Assembly: GCF_001936575.1 (NCBI RefSeq)
Contig: NZ_MSMP01000004.1
Coordinates: forward strand, 62,001 to 126,000
From: Tenacibaculum agarivorans
GTDB taxonomy: Bacteria; Bacteroidota; Bacteroidia; Flavobacteriales; Flavobacteriaceae
Direction: 5' to 3'
Length of the DNA: 64,000 bases
Shown here one piece after another: positions 17,468-26,218 of this stretch. Each line of letters begins with the position of its first letter. Position 1 is the stretch's first letter. Both the position numbers and the translations under genes were made by a program. The notes beneath the pieces were generated by a model that was not told the origin of the DNA, made no database searches, and saw only the letters and a list, made by a program, of their open reading frames with translations.

Positions 17468-18370
17468 ATGAAAGAAATAAATATCCAAATAGAAAATACT
17501 AGTAATGATACTATTGTAAAGTTTGTAAGCAACTCTTTACTTATCAATACTGGTAGCCACGAATATAACAATATAGACGAAGCTAAAAACTCTCCTCTAG
17601 CTCAACAACTATTCTATCTACCTTTTGTAAAGAAAGTTTTTATAGCTGCAAATTTTGTAGCCATTCAACGTTATGATATAGTAGAGTGGGCTGATGTTCA
17701 AGAAGAGGTAAGAGTTCAAATTGAAAACTATTTAAACGAAGGGAATAGTATTGTAAAAGAGGATACTACTAAAAAAGAAGCTATAGAAGTATATGCTGAA
17801 GTTACTCCAAACCCTGCTGTAATGAAGTTTGGAACTAATAAAGCGCTTACTCAAAGCGATGTGGAGCTTAAAAATATAGAAGAAGCGAATCAATATTCTC
17901 CTTTGGCTAAAGCTTTATTTACTTTTCCTTTTGTTAAGGAAGTATTCATTTCCGAAAACTACGTTTCTGTTACCAAATATGATGTTGTTGAATGGAATGA
18001 AATTTACCAAGAAATACGATCTTTTATTAGAACATATCTTCAAGAGAAAAAGCCTATTATTTCGAAAATTCAAAAAACACCAGTTGAACAAGAAGAAGTA
18101 AAAACAGGTATTACAACGGATAATTTAGACGATACTTCTGTTAAAATAGTAGAGATTTTAAATGAATACATCAAACCTGCAGTAGCCTCAGATGGAGGAA
18201 ATATAGCTTTCAAAAGCTACAATGCTGAAACAAAAGAGGTAAGTGTAGTTCTACAAGGAGCATGTAGTGGATGTCCTTCATCTACTATAACACTAAAAAA
18301 CGGTATTGAAACTATGCTTAAAGAAATGTTACCTAACCAAATAAACGAAGTAATTGCCATTAATGGATAA
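17468..18370 (+). CDS. NifU-family Fe-S scaffold with duplicated N-terminal domain
   Basis: 300 residues. Two homologous Nfu_N domains (about 3-90 and 112-192) share the patterns [18 protein letters not shown] / [18 protein letters not shown] and YDIVEWADV / [11 protein letters not shown]-terminal NifU domain carries [10 protein letters not shown] with Cys266 and Cys269, the cluster ligands. The protein carries or delivers Fe-S clusters in the cytoplasm. ATG 17468 is preferred to a TTG two codons upstream. ubiE overlaps its last 8 bases. Confidence 0.9.
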   Translation: MKEINIQIENTSNDTIVKFVSNSLLINTGSHEYNNIDEAKNSPLAQQLFYLPFVKKVFIAANFVAIQRYDIVEWADVQEEVRVQIENYLNEGNSIVKEDTTKKEAIEVYAEVTPNPAVMKFGTNKALTQSDVELKNIEEANQYSPLAKALFTFPFVKEVFISENYVSVTKYDVVEWNEIYQEIRSFIRTYLQEKKPIISKIQKTPVEQEEVKTGITTDNLDDTSVKIVEILNEYIKPAVASDGGNIAFKSYNAETKEVSVVLQGACSGCPSSTITLKNGIETMLKEMLPNQINEVIAING

Positions 18371-19091
18371 ACAAGTAAAACCTTATAAAGACTCCGAGTT
18401 AGGTAAAAAAGAGCAAATAGCTCAAATGTTTGACAATATATCTGGAAACTACGACGGTTTAAACCGTGTTATTTCTCTTGGTATAGATGTTAGCTGGAGA
18501 AAAAAAGTGGTAAAGCTAATTGGAGAAACGCAACCAAAATCTATTTTAGATATTGCCACTGGTACTGGTGATTTAGCCATGATGATGGCAAAATTAAATC
18601 CTGAAAAAATAGTAGGTTTAGACATTTCTCCTGGTATGTTAGAAGTTGGAAAGCAAAAAATTAAAAAAGCCAGCCTAGATAAAAAAATTGAAATGATTGT
18701 TGGTGATAGCGAAAATATTCCTTTTGATGATAATACTTTTGACGCTATTACTGTATCTTTTGGTGTACGTAACTTCGAAAACCTAGATAAAGGCCTTCAG
18801 GAAATTCTTAGAGTATTAAAACCTAACGGGAAGTTTGTTATTTTAGAAACATCAAACCCAACTAAATTCCCGTTTAAACAATTGTATAAATTGTATACTA
18901 ACACTATATTGCCTACTGTTGGAAAGTTATTTTCAAAAGATAAGTCAGCGTATTCTTATCTTTCTGAAAGTGCTAATACTTTTCCTCATGGAGAAGCTTT
19001 CAACAATATTTTAATAAAAAATGGGTTTAAGAATGTGGAGAGCTTACCTGTTACATTTGGAGTAGCCTCTATATACACATCAATAAAATAA
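18363..19091 (+). CDS. ubiE: Demethylmenaquinone methyltransferase
   Basis: 242 residues, SAM-dependent class I methyltransferase. Motif I is [15 protein letters not shown], followed by [16 protein letters not shown], and the UbiE signatures [19 protein letters not shown] and [21 protein letters not shown]. It methylates demethylmenaquinone to menaquinone, the quinone expected in this phylum. ATG 18363 is preferred over a TTG at 18354; it overlaps the nifU end by 8 bases. Confidence 0.95.
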   Translation: MDKQVKPYKDSELGKKEQIAQMFDNISGNYDGLNRVISLGIDVSWRKKVVKLIGETQPKSILDIATGTGDLAMMMAKLNPEKIVGLDISPGMLEVGKQKIKKASLDKKIEMIVGDSENIPFDDNTFDAITVSFGVRNFENLDKGLQEILRVLKPNGKFVILETSNPTKFPFKQLYKLYTNTILPTVGKLFSKDKSAYSYLSESANTFPHGEAFNNILIKNGFKNVESLPVTFGVASIYTSIK

Positions 19092-19092
19092 C

Positions 19093-19791
19093 ATGTTTAA
19101 AAAACTTTCTGTTTCTAGTTTATTATTTTTAATAGTATTTGGTGCCTACGCGCAAAGAGAACGTGTAGAGAATTTACCAAATTTTGATAAACGTTTAATC
19201 CATTATGGGTTTTATTTAGGTGCTAATACTAATGGTTTTAAAATTTCATATAAACCAAGTATTTTTTCCAATGTAGAAGTGGAAGTAGAATCTAATGTGG
19301 GATTTAATGTTGGTTTAATTGGAGATTTACGATTACATCAAAATGTCAATCTTCGTTTTGAGCCAGGTTTAGTTTCAAATACAAAAACACTTCGATTTAA
19401 GCATATTGCAAATGAAACACAAGGAACAAGAGAGGTAGGAAATACCTATTTACATTTACCTTTTATCTTTAAGTTTAGTACTAATAGGTTAAATAATATC
19501 AGGCCTTATGTATTAGGAGGTGCTTCTTTTGATTTTAACTTTTCTAGTAACGAAAAAAATCAAGATGATAACTTTTCAGGTCAGTTTAGACAGAATGCTA
19601 GTAACTTTATGTATGAAGTTGGAATTGGTATAGACCTATACCTTCCTTACTTTAAATTTTCACCTTCCATAAGAGGTGTTTTTTCTATGACTAATGAGCT
19701 AAAGCCTGATAATCGTACTCCTAGCCAATGGACAGATCCTATTGATTTCTTTGGAACAAGAGGTATATTCTTACATTTATCTTTCGAATAA
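19093..19791 (+). CDS. porT: PorT/SprT outer membrane barrel, type IX secretion
   Basis: 232 residues. Signal peptide 1-20 (ending GAYAQ), then a small beta barrel with YGFYLGANTNGFKISY, NLRFEPGLVSNTKTLRF and YLHLPFIFKFSTNRLNNIRPYVLGG, typical of PorT-family proteins. PorT (SprT in F. johnsoniae) is needed for type IX secretion and gliding. Its position directly after ubiE (1 base) is the gene order I know from flavobacteria and supports the call. No other T9SS gene is in the window. Confidence 0.85.
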   Translation: MFKKLSVSSLLFLIVFGAYAQRERVENLPNFDKRLIHYGFYLGANTNGFKISYKPSIFSNVEVEVESNVGFNVGLIGDLRLHQNVNLRFEPGLVSNTKTLRFKHIANETQGTREVGNTYLHLPFIFKFSTNRLNNIRPYVLGGASFDFNFSSNEKNQDDNFSGQFRQNASNFMYEVGIGIDLYLPYFKFSPSIRGVFSMTNELKPDNRTPSQWTDPIDFFGTRGIFLHLSFE

Positions 19792-19807
19792 CAAATCATA
19801 ACAATAA

Positions 19808-19885
19808 TAAAAAAGAGTTGCTCATAAAAATGGCAACTCTACTTTAATGAATTAAGACTAGGTGTCCCCCCGGTTACCTTTGCCT
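19808..19885 (-). ncRNA. Candidate structured RNA, element 1
   Basis: Read on the minus strand: GGT-AACCGGGGGGAC-ACC, a G-rich loop closed by a short stem (19878-19861), then a hairpin AGAGTTGC (19840-19833) / GCAACTCT (19821-19814) followed by TTTTTTATTATT, a convincing minus-strand terminator. The G-rich loop plus GTTGC..GAGCAACTC arrangement repeats in element 2. No TAnnTTTG box is seen upstream, so it may depend on read-through. It lies in the convergent gap between porT and the MscS-like gene. Boundaries are approximate. Confidence 0.4.
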
Positions 19886-20057
19886 TATATATAGTAAGAC
19901 ACTTTTACTTTTAAAAAGTCACTAATTACATCATAAAAAAATAGATTTATAAAGAAAATCAAAACAATCATCTGATTAAAAACCAATTATAAATCATAAA
20001 AAATCACTTAAATACTCAGATAAATTGATGGAGTAGTAAATTACAGTTATAAAAAAT

Positions 20058-20198
20058 AAAAAGGACCAGTAAAACTAGTCCTTTTATGAGTTGCTCACTA
20101 CGCAACCCTGTAGATAGAAGTCCCCCGAAATCTACCAAATTTTTATATAAAAAACTTTTAAGATTTGATAATCTTAAGTTTATATGTTTTCGTTATAA
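20058..20198 (-). ncRNA. Candidate small structured RNA, element 2
   Basis: Read on the minus strand, with in order: a hairpin TTAAGATT/AATCTTAA (20177-20170, 20165-20158); a stem GTAGAT/ATCTAC (20135-20130, 20115-20110) with a G-rich loop TTCGGGGGACTTCT; a stem GTTGC/GCAAC (20106-20102, 20094-20090) with a 7-nt loop; and a terminator stem AAGGAC/GTCCTT (20083-20061, with one bulge) followed by TTTTTATTTTTT. A complete promoter sits upstream (20205-20232). No credible ORF is contained. The start is inferred as about 7 nt after the -7 box. I do not recognise the RNA family. Confidence 0.5.
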
Positions 20199-20204
20199 AC
20201 TGGA

Positions 20205-20232
20205 CAAATATAATCTAAATTTATTGAAACAA
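20205..20232 (-). promoter_or_regulatory. Promoter of candidate RNA element 2
   Basis: Minus strand TTG (20232-20230), 17 bp spacer, TATATTTG (20212-20205). It lies immediately after the stop codon of the MscS-like gene and points into a gap without a protein gene, which argues for a dedicated small transcript. Confidence 0.55.
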
Positions 20233-20234
20233 AA

Positions 20235-21041
20235 TTATTTTTTTACAATTATTTTACTATCAACCACATCTTTGATTGGAAATATAACTTCTCCTTCTTT
20301 GGTTTTCAACGTAAGACATATATTATCTATTGCTGTAACCACACCTTCAACGTCTCCAATTTGTAAAGTAGATCCGATTACTATATTACGTCGTGAATAA
20401 TATCCAAATAACAATCTAGCCACTGCATCTCTTGCTCCTAAACCAAAAGCAATAGTAAAAGCTAGTAAAACGGAACCTATAACTAAAGTTAAATTACTCT
20501 TGATTAAAGACGTATCTACTTGCGCTGCATCTAAAGCTGTTATGGAAAGAAAAACTACAATTAAATAAAAAGCAATATTACCTACTACATTACCACCACT
20601 AATTTCAAGTGATTTAAACATTCCCTGTATAGCTTTTTTAACCACGGTCCCTAAATATGCACCTCCTGCAAAAATTGCTAAGGCAGATACTAAATTTGGC
20701 AGATACTTAAAGAAACTTCTTAAACCATCAGATACAAATGTTAGTCCAAAAATACTTGAACCTGCCATTACAAAGATTAAGATTAGCAACCATTTTAATA
20801 CCCCTAATATTACATTCGTAAGTACAATATTAATGGTAGTATTACCAAATATTTTTGTTTCACTTAATTTTTCAGACCACTGATCTATTTTAGTTTTTGA
20901 TAGAATTTTTTTAACTATCTTCAATAAAACCTTGGTGAATAACCATGCAAAAATTAAAAAACCTAAAAACTTAAAGACTGAAGGAATAACATTCTTTATT
21001 TCGTTTAGTATTTCTTCAAAAGGTTCCATTAACTCATTCAT
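20235..21041 (-). CDS. Small-conductance mechanosensitive channel-like protein
   Basis: 268 residues with about five membrane segments: two conserved TM-helix repeats (about 20-40, 75-105, 110-130, 155-175, 185-210), followed by a short MscS-like beta domain containing GARDAVARLLFGYYSRRNIVIGSTLQIGDVEG and VEGVVTAIDNICLTLKTKEGEVIFPI. It belongs to the TM-helix/MscS family and probably gates ions or solutes during osmotic stress. It is the third gene of a minus-strand run: ECF sigma factor, 75-residue protein, channel. Confidence 0.82.
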   Translation of the reverse strand: MNELMEPFEEILNEIKNVIPSVFKFLGFLIFAWLFTKVLLKIVKKILSKTKIDQWSEKLSETKIFGNTTINIVLTNVILGVLKWLLILIFVMAGSSIFGLTFVSDGLRSFFKYLPNLVSALAIFAGGAYLGTVVKKAIQGMFKSLEISGGNVVGNIAFYLIVVFLSITALDAAQVDTSLIKSNLTLVIGSVLLAFTIAFGLGARDAVARLLFGYYSRRNIVIGSTLQIGDVEGVVTAIDNICLTLKTKEGEVIFPIKDVVDSKIIVKK

Positions 21042-21070
21042 AATGTATAGCTTAGTTTAGTTAGTGTATT

Positions 21071-21298
21071 TTACCCTTCATCTTTCTCACCTTTCAATTT
21101 TTCTTTTCTCTTTTTCTCTTCAACTTCATCTACTCCTCCACCTGTTAGTAAATCTCCTACAGCACTAGGATATTTCACTACGAATAAGTCCGCCATATCT
21201 ATAGACAGCTTAATCATCGCCACGTCATTAAGCACTTTCTTCTTAAGTACTTCTGGCAGCTCTTGATCGCTAAGTATTTTTTTAAACGGATTATCCAT
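21071..21298 (-). CDS. 75-residue cytoplasmic protein between sigma factor and channel
   Basis: Starts MDNPFKKILSDQELPEVLKK and ends in a highly charged Lys/Glu tail. There is no signal or membrane segment; it is predicted helical. It begins 2 bases after the sigma factor stop (21301) and is followed by the MscS-like gene after 29 bases, so all three are likely one transcript. No domain is recognised. An anti-sigma or sigma-modulating role is possible from context only. Confidence 0.7.
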   Translation of the reverse strand: MDNPFKKILSDQELPEVLKKKVLNDVAMIKLSIDMADLFVVKYPSAVGDLLTGGGVDEVEEKKRKEKLKGEKDEG

Positions 21299-21300
21299 AT

Positions 21301-21873
21301 TTATAACTCATTATAGGCATTAACTACCTTTTCTTTTGCCCTCTTTAAACGCATTTTTACAGCGCTTTCCCCTAACTCTAATACCAATTGAATATCTTTT
21401 ATACTCATATCATCTTGGTATTTCATTAGTAATATCATCTTATCTGATGGATCAATAATTTCTAGAGCTTTCGCTAATTTATCAGATTTCAATTCAAATA
21501 ATGATGAATCATCTATTTCATCCATATTTGTATCTTCATCTTTAATCACATCAGTTACTACCGTCACTTTCTCATTCTTCTTTGCACTATTTCTTTGCAC
21601 GTAATTTACACAAAAGTTATAGGTAAAAGAATATAACCACGTAGAAAACTTAGATTTTCCCTTAAATGTCCTTAGTTTAATAAATAAGCGTACAAACACG
21701 TCATGTGTTAAATCTTGAGCTTCTTCTTTACTTTTAGAAAAACCATAGCATTTGTTATACACCACACCTGCATACCTATCATAAAGTATAGCAAATAAAT
21801 GGGTATCATTTTTTTCTACGATCTTCTTTACAAGCTCTTCGTCGCTTATATTATCAACTTTACTAGTTTTCAA
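21301..21873 (-). CDS. ECF-type RNA polymerase sigma factor
   Basis: 190 residues. Region 2 (about 25-95) has AILYDRYAGVVYNKCYGFSKSKEEAQDLTHDVFVRLF and STWLYSFTYNFCVNYVQR; an acidic linker (about 108-128) precedes region 4 (about 132-187) with SDKMILLMKYQDDMSIKDIQ and GESAVKMRLKRAKEKV. It directs RNA polymerase to alternative promoters. No transmembrane anti-sigma gene is adjacent; a 75-aa soluble protein and an MscS-like channel follow. A 12-bp inverted repeat lies 45 bp upstream of its start. Confidence 0.93.
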   Translation of the reverse strand: MKTSKVDNISDEELVKKIVEKNDTHLFAILYDRYAGVVYNKCYGFSKSKEEAQDLTHDVFVRLFIKLRTFKGKSKFSTWLYSFTYNFCVNYVQRNSAKKNEKVTVVTDVIKDEDTNMDEIDDSSLFELKSDKLAKALEIIDPSDKMILLMKYQDDMSIKDIQLVLELGESAVKMRLKRAKEKVVNAYNEL

Positions 21874-21917
21874 TAGTTTTATTACTAATTTGGCTCTACA
21901 TTTAGATGAGACACAAA

Positions 21918-21948
21918 AAATAAACTAAAGTCACTTTTTAGTTTATTT
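21918..21948. promoter_or_regulatory. 12-bp perfect inverted repeat upstream of the ECF sigma gene
   Basis: AAATAAACTAAA (21918-21929), 7-base spacer, TTTAGTTTATTT (21937-21948), in the divergent gap between the ECF sigma gene (-) and rpoD (+). It could be an operator for either gene or an AU-rich leader hairpin of the sigma transcript. The low GC content makes a functional terminator less likely. Confidence 0.4.
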
Positions 21949-22090
21949 CAAACCTAAATTTAACATTTAAGAATGCATCTGAAAACTTTTTTTAAAAAAA
22001 AATATACATTTTTTGTAACATTTATTTGATTGCCTACGTATAAGTATATGTAAAGTATTGATAGATAGAAAAGTTTAAAATAGAAAGTGT

Positions 22091-22954
22091 ATGAGACAAC
22101 TAAAAATTACAAAACAGGTAACCAACAGAGAAACTGCGTCATTAGACAAATATTTACAAGAAATTGGTAAAGTAGATCTAATTACTGCTGATGAAGAAGT
22201 AGAGTTAGCGCAGCGTATTAAAGCTGGTGACCAAAGAGCTTTAGAAAAATTAACTAAGGCTAACTTACGTTTTGTGGTTTCAGTTGCGAAGCAATATCAA
22301 AATCAAGGTTTAACGCTACCTGATTTAATTAATGAAGGAAATCTTGGATTAATAAAAGCTGCTAAGCGTTTTGATGAAACTAGAGGTTTTAAGTTTATTT
22401 CTTATGCTGTTTGGTGGATTCGTCAGTCTATATTACAAGCATTAGCAGAACAATCACGTATTGTACGTTTACCTTTAAATAAAATTGGTTCGATTAACAA
22501 AATCAATAAAATGTACGCATTTTTGGAGCAAGAAAATGAAAGACCTCCAAGTGCTGAAGAAATTGCAAAGAAGTTAGACATGACCGTAAGTGATGTTAAA
22601 GAATCTATGAAAAATTCTGGACGTCACGTTTCAATGGATGCACCTTTAATTGAAGGAGAAGATTCAAATCTTTATGATGTTTTAAATTCTGGTGAGTCAC
22701 CAAATCCTGATAAAACATTATTACACGAATCTTTACGCATCGAAATCAACAGAGCTTTAGAAACCTTAACACCTCGTGAGGCAGATGTTGTTAGATTGTA
22801 CTTTGGTTTAGGAGAACACCAACCAATGACTTTAGAAGAAATCGGAGAAACTTTCGATTTAACTAGAGAGCGTGTTCGTCAGATTAAAGAGAAGGCTATC
22901 AGAAGATTGAAACATACATCTAGAAGTAAAATTCTGATGACATACTTAGGGTAA
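22091..22954 (+). CDS. rpoD: Primary RNA polymerase sigma factor, short Bacteroidota form
   Basis: 287 residues. It lacks region 1.1 and begins at region 1.2 ([16 protein letters not shown]). Regions 2.1-2.4 include [39 protein letters not shown], region 3 follows, and region 4 shows [13 protein letters not shown] and [18 protein letters not shown]. This short form is the vegetative sigma factor of the phylum and recognises the TTG / TAnnTTTG promoters seen throughout this window. It is divergent from the ECF sigma gene and ends before a clear terminator. Confidence 0.96.
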   Translation: MRQLKITKQVTNRETASLDKYLQEIGKVDLITADEEVELAQRIKAGDQRALEKLTKANLRFVVSVAKQYQNQGLTLPDLINEGNLGLIKAAKRFDETRGFKFISYAVWWIRQSILQALAEQSRIVRLPLNKIGSINKINKMYAFLEQENERPPSAEEIAKKLDMTVSDVKESMKNSGRHVSMDAPLIEGEDSNLYDVLNSGESPNPDKTLLHESLRIEINRALETLTPREADVVRLYFGLGEHQPMTLEEIGETFDLTRERVRQIKEKAIRRLKHTSRSKILMTYLG

Positions 22955-22983
22955 TTAGTAAATAACTGACTACATATATTTCG

Positions 22984-23013
22984 AAAACTCTCTTATTTAA
23001 GAGAGTTTTTTTA
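22984..23013 (+). terminator. rpoD terminator
   Basis: Stem AAAACTCTCTT (22984-22994), loop ATTT, AAGAGAGTTTT (22999-23009), followed by T residues. Confidence 0.88.
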
Positions 23014-23016
23014 TTG

Positions 23017-23024
23017 TACTTTTG
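23017..23024 (+). promoter_or_regulatory. rpe promoter -7 box (TACTTTTG)
   Basis: TACTTTTG followed by CGAAC, 30 bp before the rpe ATG and immediately behind the rpoD terminator, whose arm would overlap the -33 region. Confidence 0.55.
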
Positions 23025-23054
23025 CGAACAATATAAACACAACACAACTTAAAA

Positions 23055-23711
23055 ATGAATAAATTAATAGCACCTTCTATATTAGCTGCTGATTTTGGAA
23101 ATCTACAACGTGACGTAGAAATGGTAAACAACAGTAAAGCAGATTGGTTTCATATTGATATTATGGACGGTGTATTCGTTCCTAATATTTCTTTTGGAAT
23201 GCCGGTTTTAAAAGCAATTTCTTCTCATGCAAACAAGACGATTGATGTTCACTTAATGATTGTTGACCCTGATAGATATATTTCAACTTTTGCTGATTTA
23301 GGAGCTGATGTTTTAACTGTACACTACGAAGCTTGTACGCACTTACACAGAACAATTCAAGCCATTAAAGCTAGCGGAATGAAAGCTGGAGTAGCGTTAA
23401 ACCCTCATACTCCAATTAGTGTTTTAGAAGATATAATTACTGATTTAGATCTAGTTTGTATTATGAGTGTAAATCCAGGTTTTGGTGGTCAGTCTTTTAT
23501 TGAAAACACCTATAAAAAAGTAACTCAATTAAAACAGTTAATAACTGAAACCAATTCAAACACTTTAATTGAAATTGATGGAGGTGTAACGAACAAAAAT
23601 GCAAAACAATTAGTTGATGCTGGTGCAGATGTTTTAGTAGCTGGTAGCTTTGTATTTAAAAGCGACAACCCTACTGAGACCATTGCTGATTTAAAATCGA
23701 TCTGTAATTAA
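23055..23711 (+). CDS. rpe: Ribulose-phosphate 3-epimerase
   Basis: 218-residue TIM barrel, full length. Signatures are APSILAADFGNLQRDVEMV, WFHIDIMDGVFVPNISFG, the metal-binding DVHLMI, MSVNPGFGGQSFI, and IEIDGGVTNKNAKQLVDAGADVLVAGSFVF. It interconverts ribulose 5-phosphate and xylulose 5-phosphate in the pentose phosphate pathway. Its 3' end overlaps the 3' end of the convergent MtfA-like gene by 41 bases. Confidence 0.96.
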   Translation: MNKLIAPSILAADFGNLQRDVEMVNNSKADWFHIDIMDGVFVPNISFGMPVLKAISSHANKTIDVHLMIVDPDRYISTFADLGADVLTVHYEACTHLHRTIQAIKASGMKAGVALNPHTPISVLEDIITDLDLVCIMSVNPGFGGQSFIENTYKKVTQLKQLITETNSNTLIEIDGGVTNKNAKQLVDAGADVLVAGSFVFKSDNPTETIADLKSICN

Positions 23712-24495
23712 GCATCTTTTCTATTTTAGCATACAACTTTGGAAATTGTTGCTGTAATTCTATTGGAGACTCAAAAAAATGCTCCATAATTACAGCAACA
23801 AATTCAATTTTATTTGTCATAGCATATTCTCTAAAGTAGTTAGACTCTTGTATTTGCTTTAATCTTCCTTCATTACTAACATAATCAAGAATTTCTTTAT
23901 ATTTTCTATAAAAAATCCTAGCACTTACATCTTTAGATTTACTACCATGAAATGTTAATGCATGCGAAAATTCATGTATGCCTAGATTAATATTATCATT
24001 GGTAATAATATTACCTATTAAAAAATCTTCCCAAGAAAAAATAATAATTTTCAATGCAGGATTATATTCCCCTTTATGATATTGTTCCGTAATAAGTGAG
24101 TAATAGACCTCTGGATATACAATTATTTTATCAAATGTTTGAGTTAAGTATTTTCTCATCCCAAATGTTAATTTGATATATGACGCTGCTATCAATACCT
24201 TTTTCTCTGGTGTGAATTCAAAGCTATTTCTAGAAATAAATTGATATTCTCTGATAAATTTAGCTACTCTATGCTCAAAGTATGCTTTGTGCTTATCATC
24301 TAAATTTTGATAAAAGGTAATACTTGTTTCTAAAAACTCTTTTTTCTGTTTCGATAGCTTTTTCTTTCTAAAATATACGTGAACGAAAATAGGTTTATTA
24401 AATACAAAAGCATACACTCTTTCTACAACATTTAACAATACCGTGGAAAAGCTAACCCCATACAAAGTTAGCTTCAACAAATAATACGACTTCAT
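23671..24495 (-). CDS. MtfA (M90)-family zinc peptidase
   Basis: 274 residues from ATG 24495. The zinc motif HEFSHAL (His174, Glu175, His178) and the flanking pattern WEDFLIGN...LGIHEFSHALTF match the MtfA/DgsA anti-repressor family, whose E. coli member links to glucose-PTS control. One N-terminal hydrophobic stretch (about 5-30) may anchor it. An ATG nine codons upstream (24522) is in frame, but TACCTTGCGAAC just downstream of it resembles a -7 box, so the inner ATG is preferred. The 3' end overlaps rpe. Confidence 0.82.
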   Translation of the reverse strand: MKSYYLLKLTLYGVSFSTVLLNVVERVYAFVFNKPIFVHVYFRKKKLSKQKKEFLETSITFYQNLDDKHKAYFEHRVAKFIREYQFISRNSFEFTPEKKVLIAASYIKLTFGMRKYLTQTFDKIIVYPEVYYSLITEQYHKGEYNPALKIIIFSWEDFLIGNIITNDNINLGIHEFSHALTFHGSKSKDVSARIFYRKYKEILDYVSNEGRLKQIQESNYFREYAMTNKIEFVAVIMEHFFESPIELQQQFPKLYAKIEKMLNYRSILNQQWSQ

Positions 24496-24773
24496 AGTAA
24501 AATTTAAGTTCGCAAGGTACATTAAATTCTTTAGCTACATTTCTATTTCAAAATGGAAATACACACTTATAAATACCAAAACTTCTAATAATGTTTTAGT
24601 GCAGTAATACTGAAGTTTTTCATTTTTCTCATTCCTATTTAATACAAACAGGTTATAGGTTATAATTTTTGTCTTAATAGGCTATAAGAATATCTTTTTG
24701 GATCAGCTTTTTATAACCTCAACCATTAATTTCATTCACCAAAACAAACATATAATTCTTAAAAATCAATAAG

Positions 24774-26117
24774 ATGAATAATTTAAAATTCCACACGAAA
24801 AATTATTTAAAAATAATTTTTCTATTAACTATAATCTGTAAAACACAAACAGTTTTTTCTCAATTACGGTCACCAGAAAGCATATCTTGTAACACAAAAA
24901 CATTAGTTCTAGTTCCTTCTTTTGAAGGTAATCCAAAGACTAATAACCTTTCCATATCTGGACTTAATCATTCCTTATTATTTGCGCAGTTATTAAACAA
25001 ACAACTTTCCAATAATTGCATCGACAACATGGCTATATATGCTTTAAGTCCTGATTATAAAGAGAAGCTACAAACTTTAAAGAAAATAGACATGAAACCA
25101 TTAGAAACCATAGAGCCTTTTGCTGTTTCTCACAAAAAAAGTGTCAATGTAAAATCCTTAAATACATTTTTAAAGGATTTCCATACTAATAAAAGCGATA
25201 ATTTATTTGTCGTAGGAGCCGACAGCAATACTATAGGAAGGATAATAGACAAAATAGCTCCTTCAAATTCAGACATTAAAAGGTGGCCTCGAAAGAAAGT
25301 TGATTATTTAGTGTTGACCAAGGTTAGTTCTGGCAGATATATTTTAAATTATTTTAACGATGGTATAAATCCAAAATCAGAATACCCAGATATAAAAATT
25401 CCAAGAACTAAATGCTGCCCAAATCTTCCTGTAACACTTCGAACATCTGTTCCAACTAGTTCAGATTCCTTTACCCCTTATAAAAATCAAACTGTTTACT
25501 TCATACGTCATGCAGAAGCGCATCCAGGGGGGCATTTTGAAAATGGAAATTATGTCTGTAGAGGAGAATGGCGTGCGTTAGGTGCAAATACTATTCTTTA
25601 TAATATAATGGATGGAAAACCAGATTATATTTTTTCTTCTAATCCTACTCAACTAATAGATGGATATTCATATGTTAGACCTTCATTAACCATTGCGCCT
25701 TTTGCTATTCAATATGGTTTACCCATAACTCTGGCTAGTTTTGAATGGTATGAATCTGAAAGCCTAGCTAATGCTTTATTCAATAAAAAATCAAAATATT
25801 TTAATCATAAAGATAATCAAACCATTATTGTATGTTGGGAACACGGGAATCTGAGAGCGTCTGTAATATCGGTTTTTGAAGAGCTCTATAAAGTACAGAT
25901 AGCAACAAATAAACATTGCTACTGTGAAACAAGAAGAGAAAACCCTAAACCTGGAGGAAATACAATAATCACCTGTTGGAGAGGTGACAATTATGATTCG
26001 GTTTGGATATTAAAAACCGATAATGAAGGTAATCTTACTTTTGCCAATACTTGTGAGCATATACCTACTGAGAAATTACCTACATCCTGTCCTATTTTTA
26101 AATCTAATGAACACTAA
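24774..26117 (+). CDS. Secreted two-lobed histidine phosphatase-family protein
   Basis: 447 residues with a signal peptide (about 1-30, ending TVFSQ). The C-terminal half (about 238-440) is a histidine phosphatase: YFIRHAEAHPGG with the nucleophile His in RHAE (245-248), FSSNPTQLIDGYSYVRPSL, and IIVCWEHGNLR with the second catalytic His357. The N-terminal half (about 42-200) has the same layout, LVLVPSFEGNP, SGLNHSLLFAQLLNKQL and NLFVVGADSNTIG, but lacks the RHG motif, so it looks like a degenerate duplicate. Many cysteines suggest disulphides outside the cytoplasm. Substrate unknown. Confidence 0.75.
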   Translation: MNNLKFHTKNYLKIIFLLTIICKTQTVFSQLRSPESISCNTKTLVLVPSFEGNPKTNNLSISGLNHSLLFAQLLNKQLSNNCIDNMAIYALSPDYKEKLQTLKKIDMKPLETIEPFAVSHKKSVNVKSLNTFLKDFHTNKSDNLFVVGADSNTIGRIIDKIAPSNSDIKRWPRKKVDYLVLTKVSSGRYILNYFNDGINPKSEYPDIKIPRTKCCPNLPVTLRTSVPTSSDSFTPYKNQTVYFIRHAEAHPGGHFENGNYVCRGEWRALGANTILYNIMDGKPDYIFSSNPTQLIDGYSYVRPSLTIAPFAIQYGLPITLASFEWYESESLANALFNKKSKYFNHKDNQTIIVCWEHGNLRASVISVFEELYKVQIATNKHCYCETRRENPKPGGNTIITCWRGDNYDSVWILKTDNEGNLTFANTCEHIPTEKLPTSCPIFKSNEH

Positions 26118-26218
26118 ATATTAAATTTATTTAGCCCACCTGAATTAATAGATCTATATTTTTAAATCAATTCCATTATAATAAAATTTAAAAAACTTAT
26201 CACTAAAATCAATATATT

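Noticed and set aside
20086..20400. Plus-strand open frame of 104 codons across the gap and the end of the MscS-like gene
   Set aside because: It starts in the terminator of RNA element 2 and runs antisense into the channel gene. No promoter faces this way.
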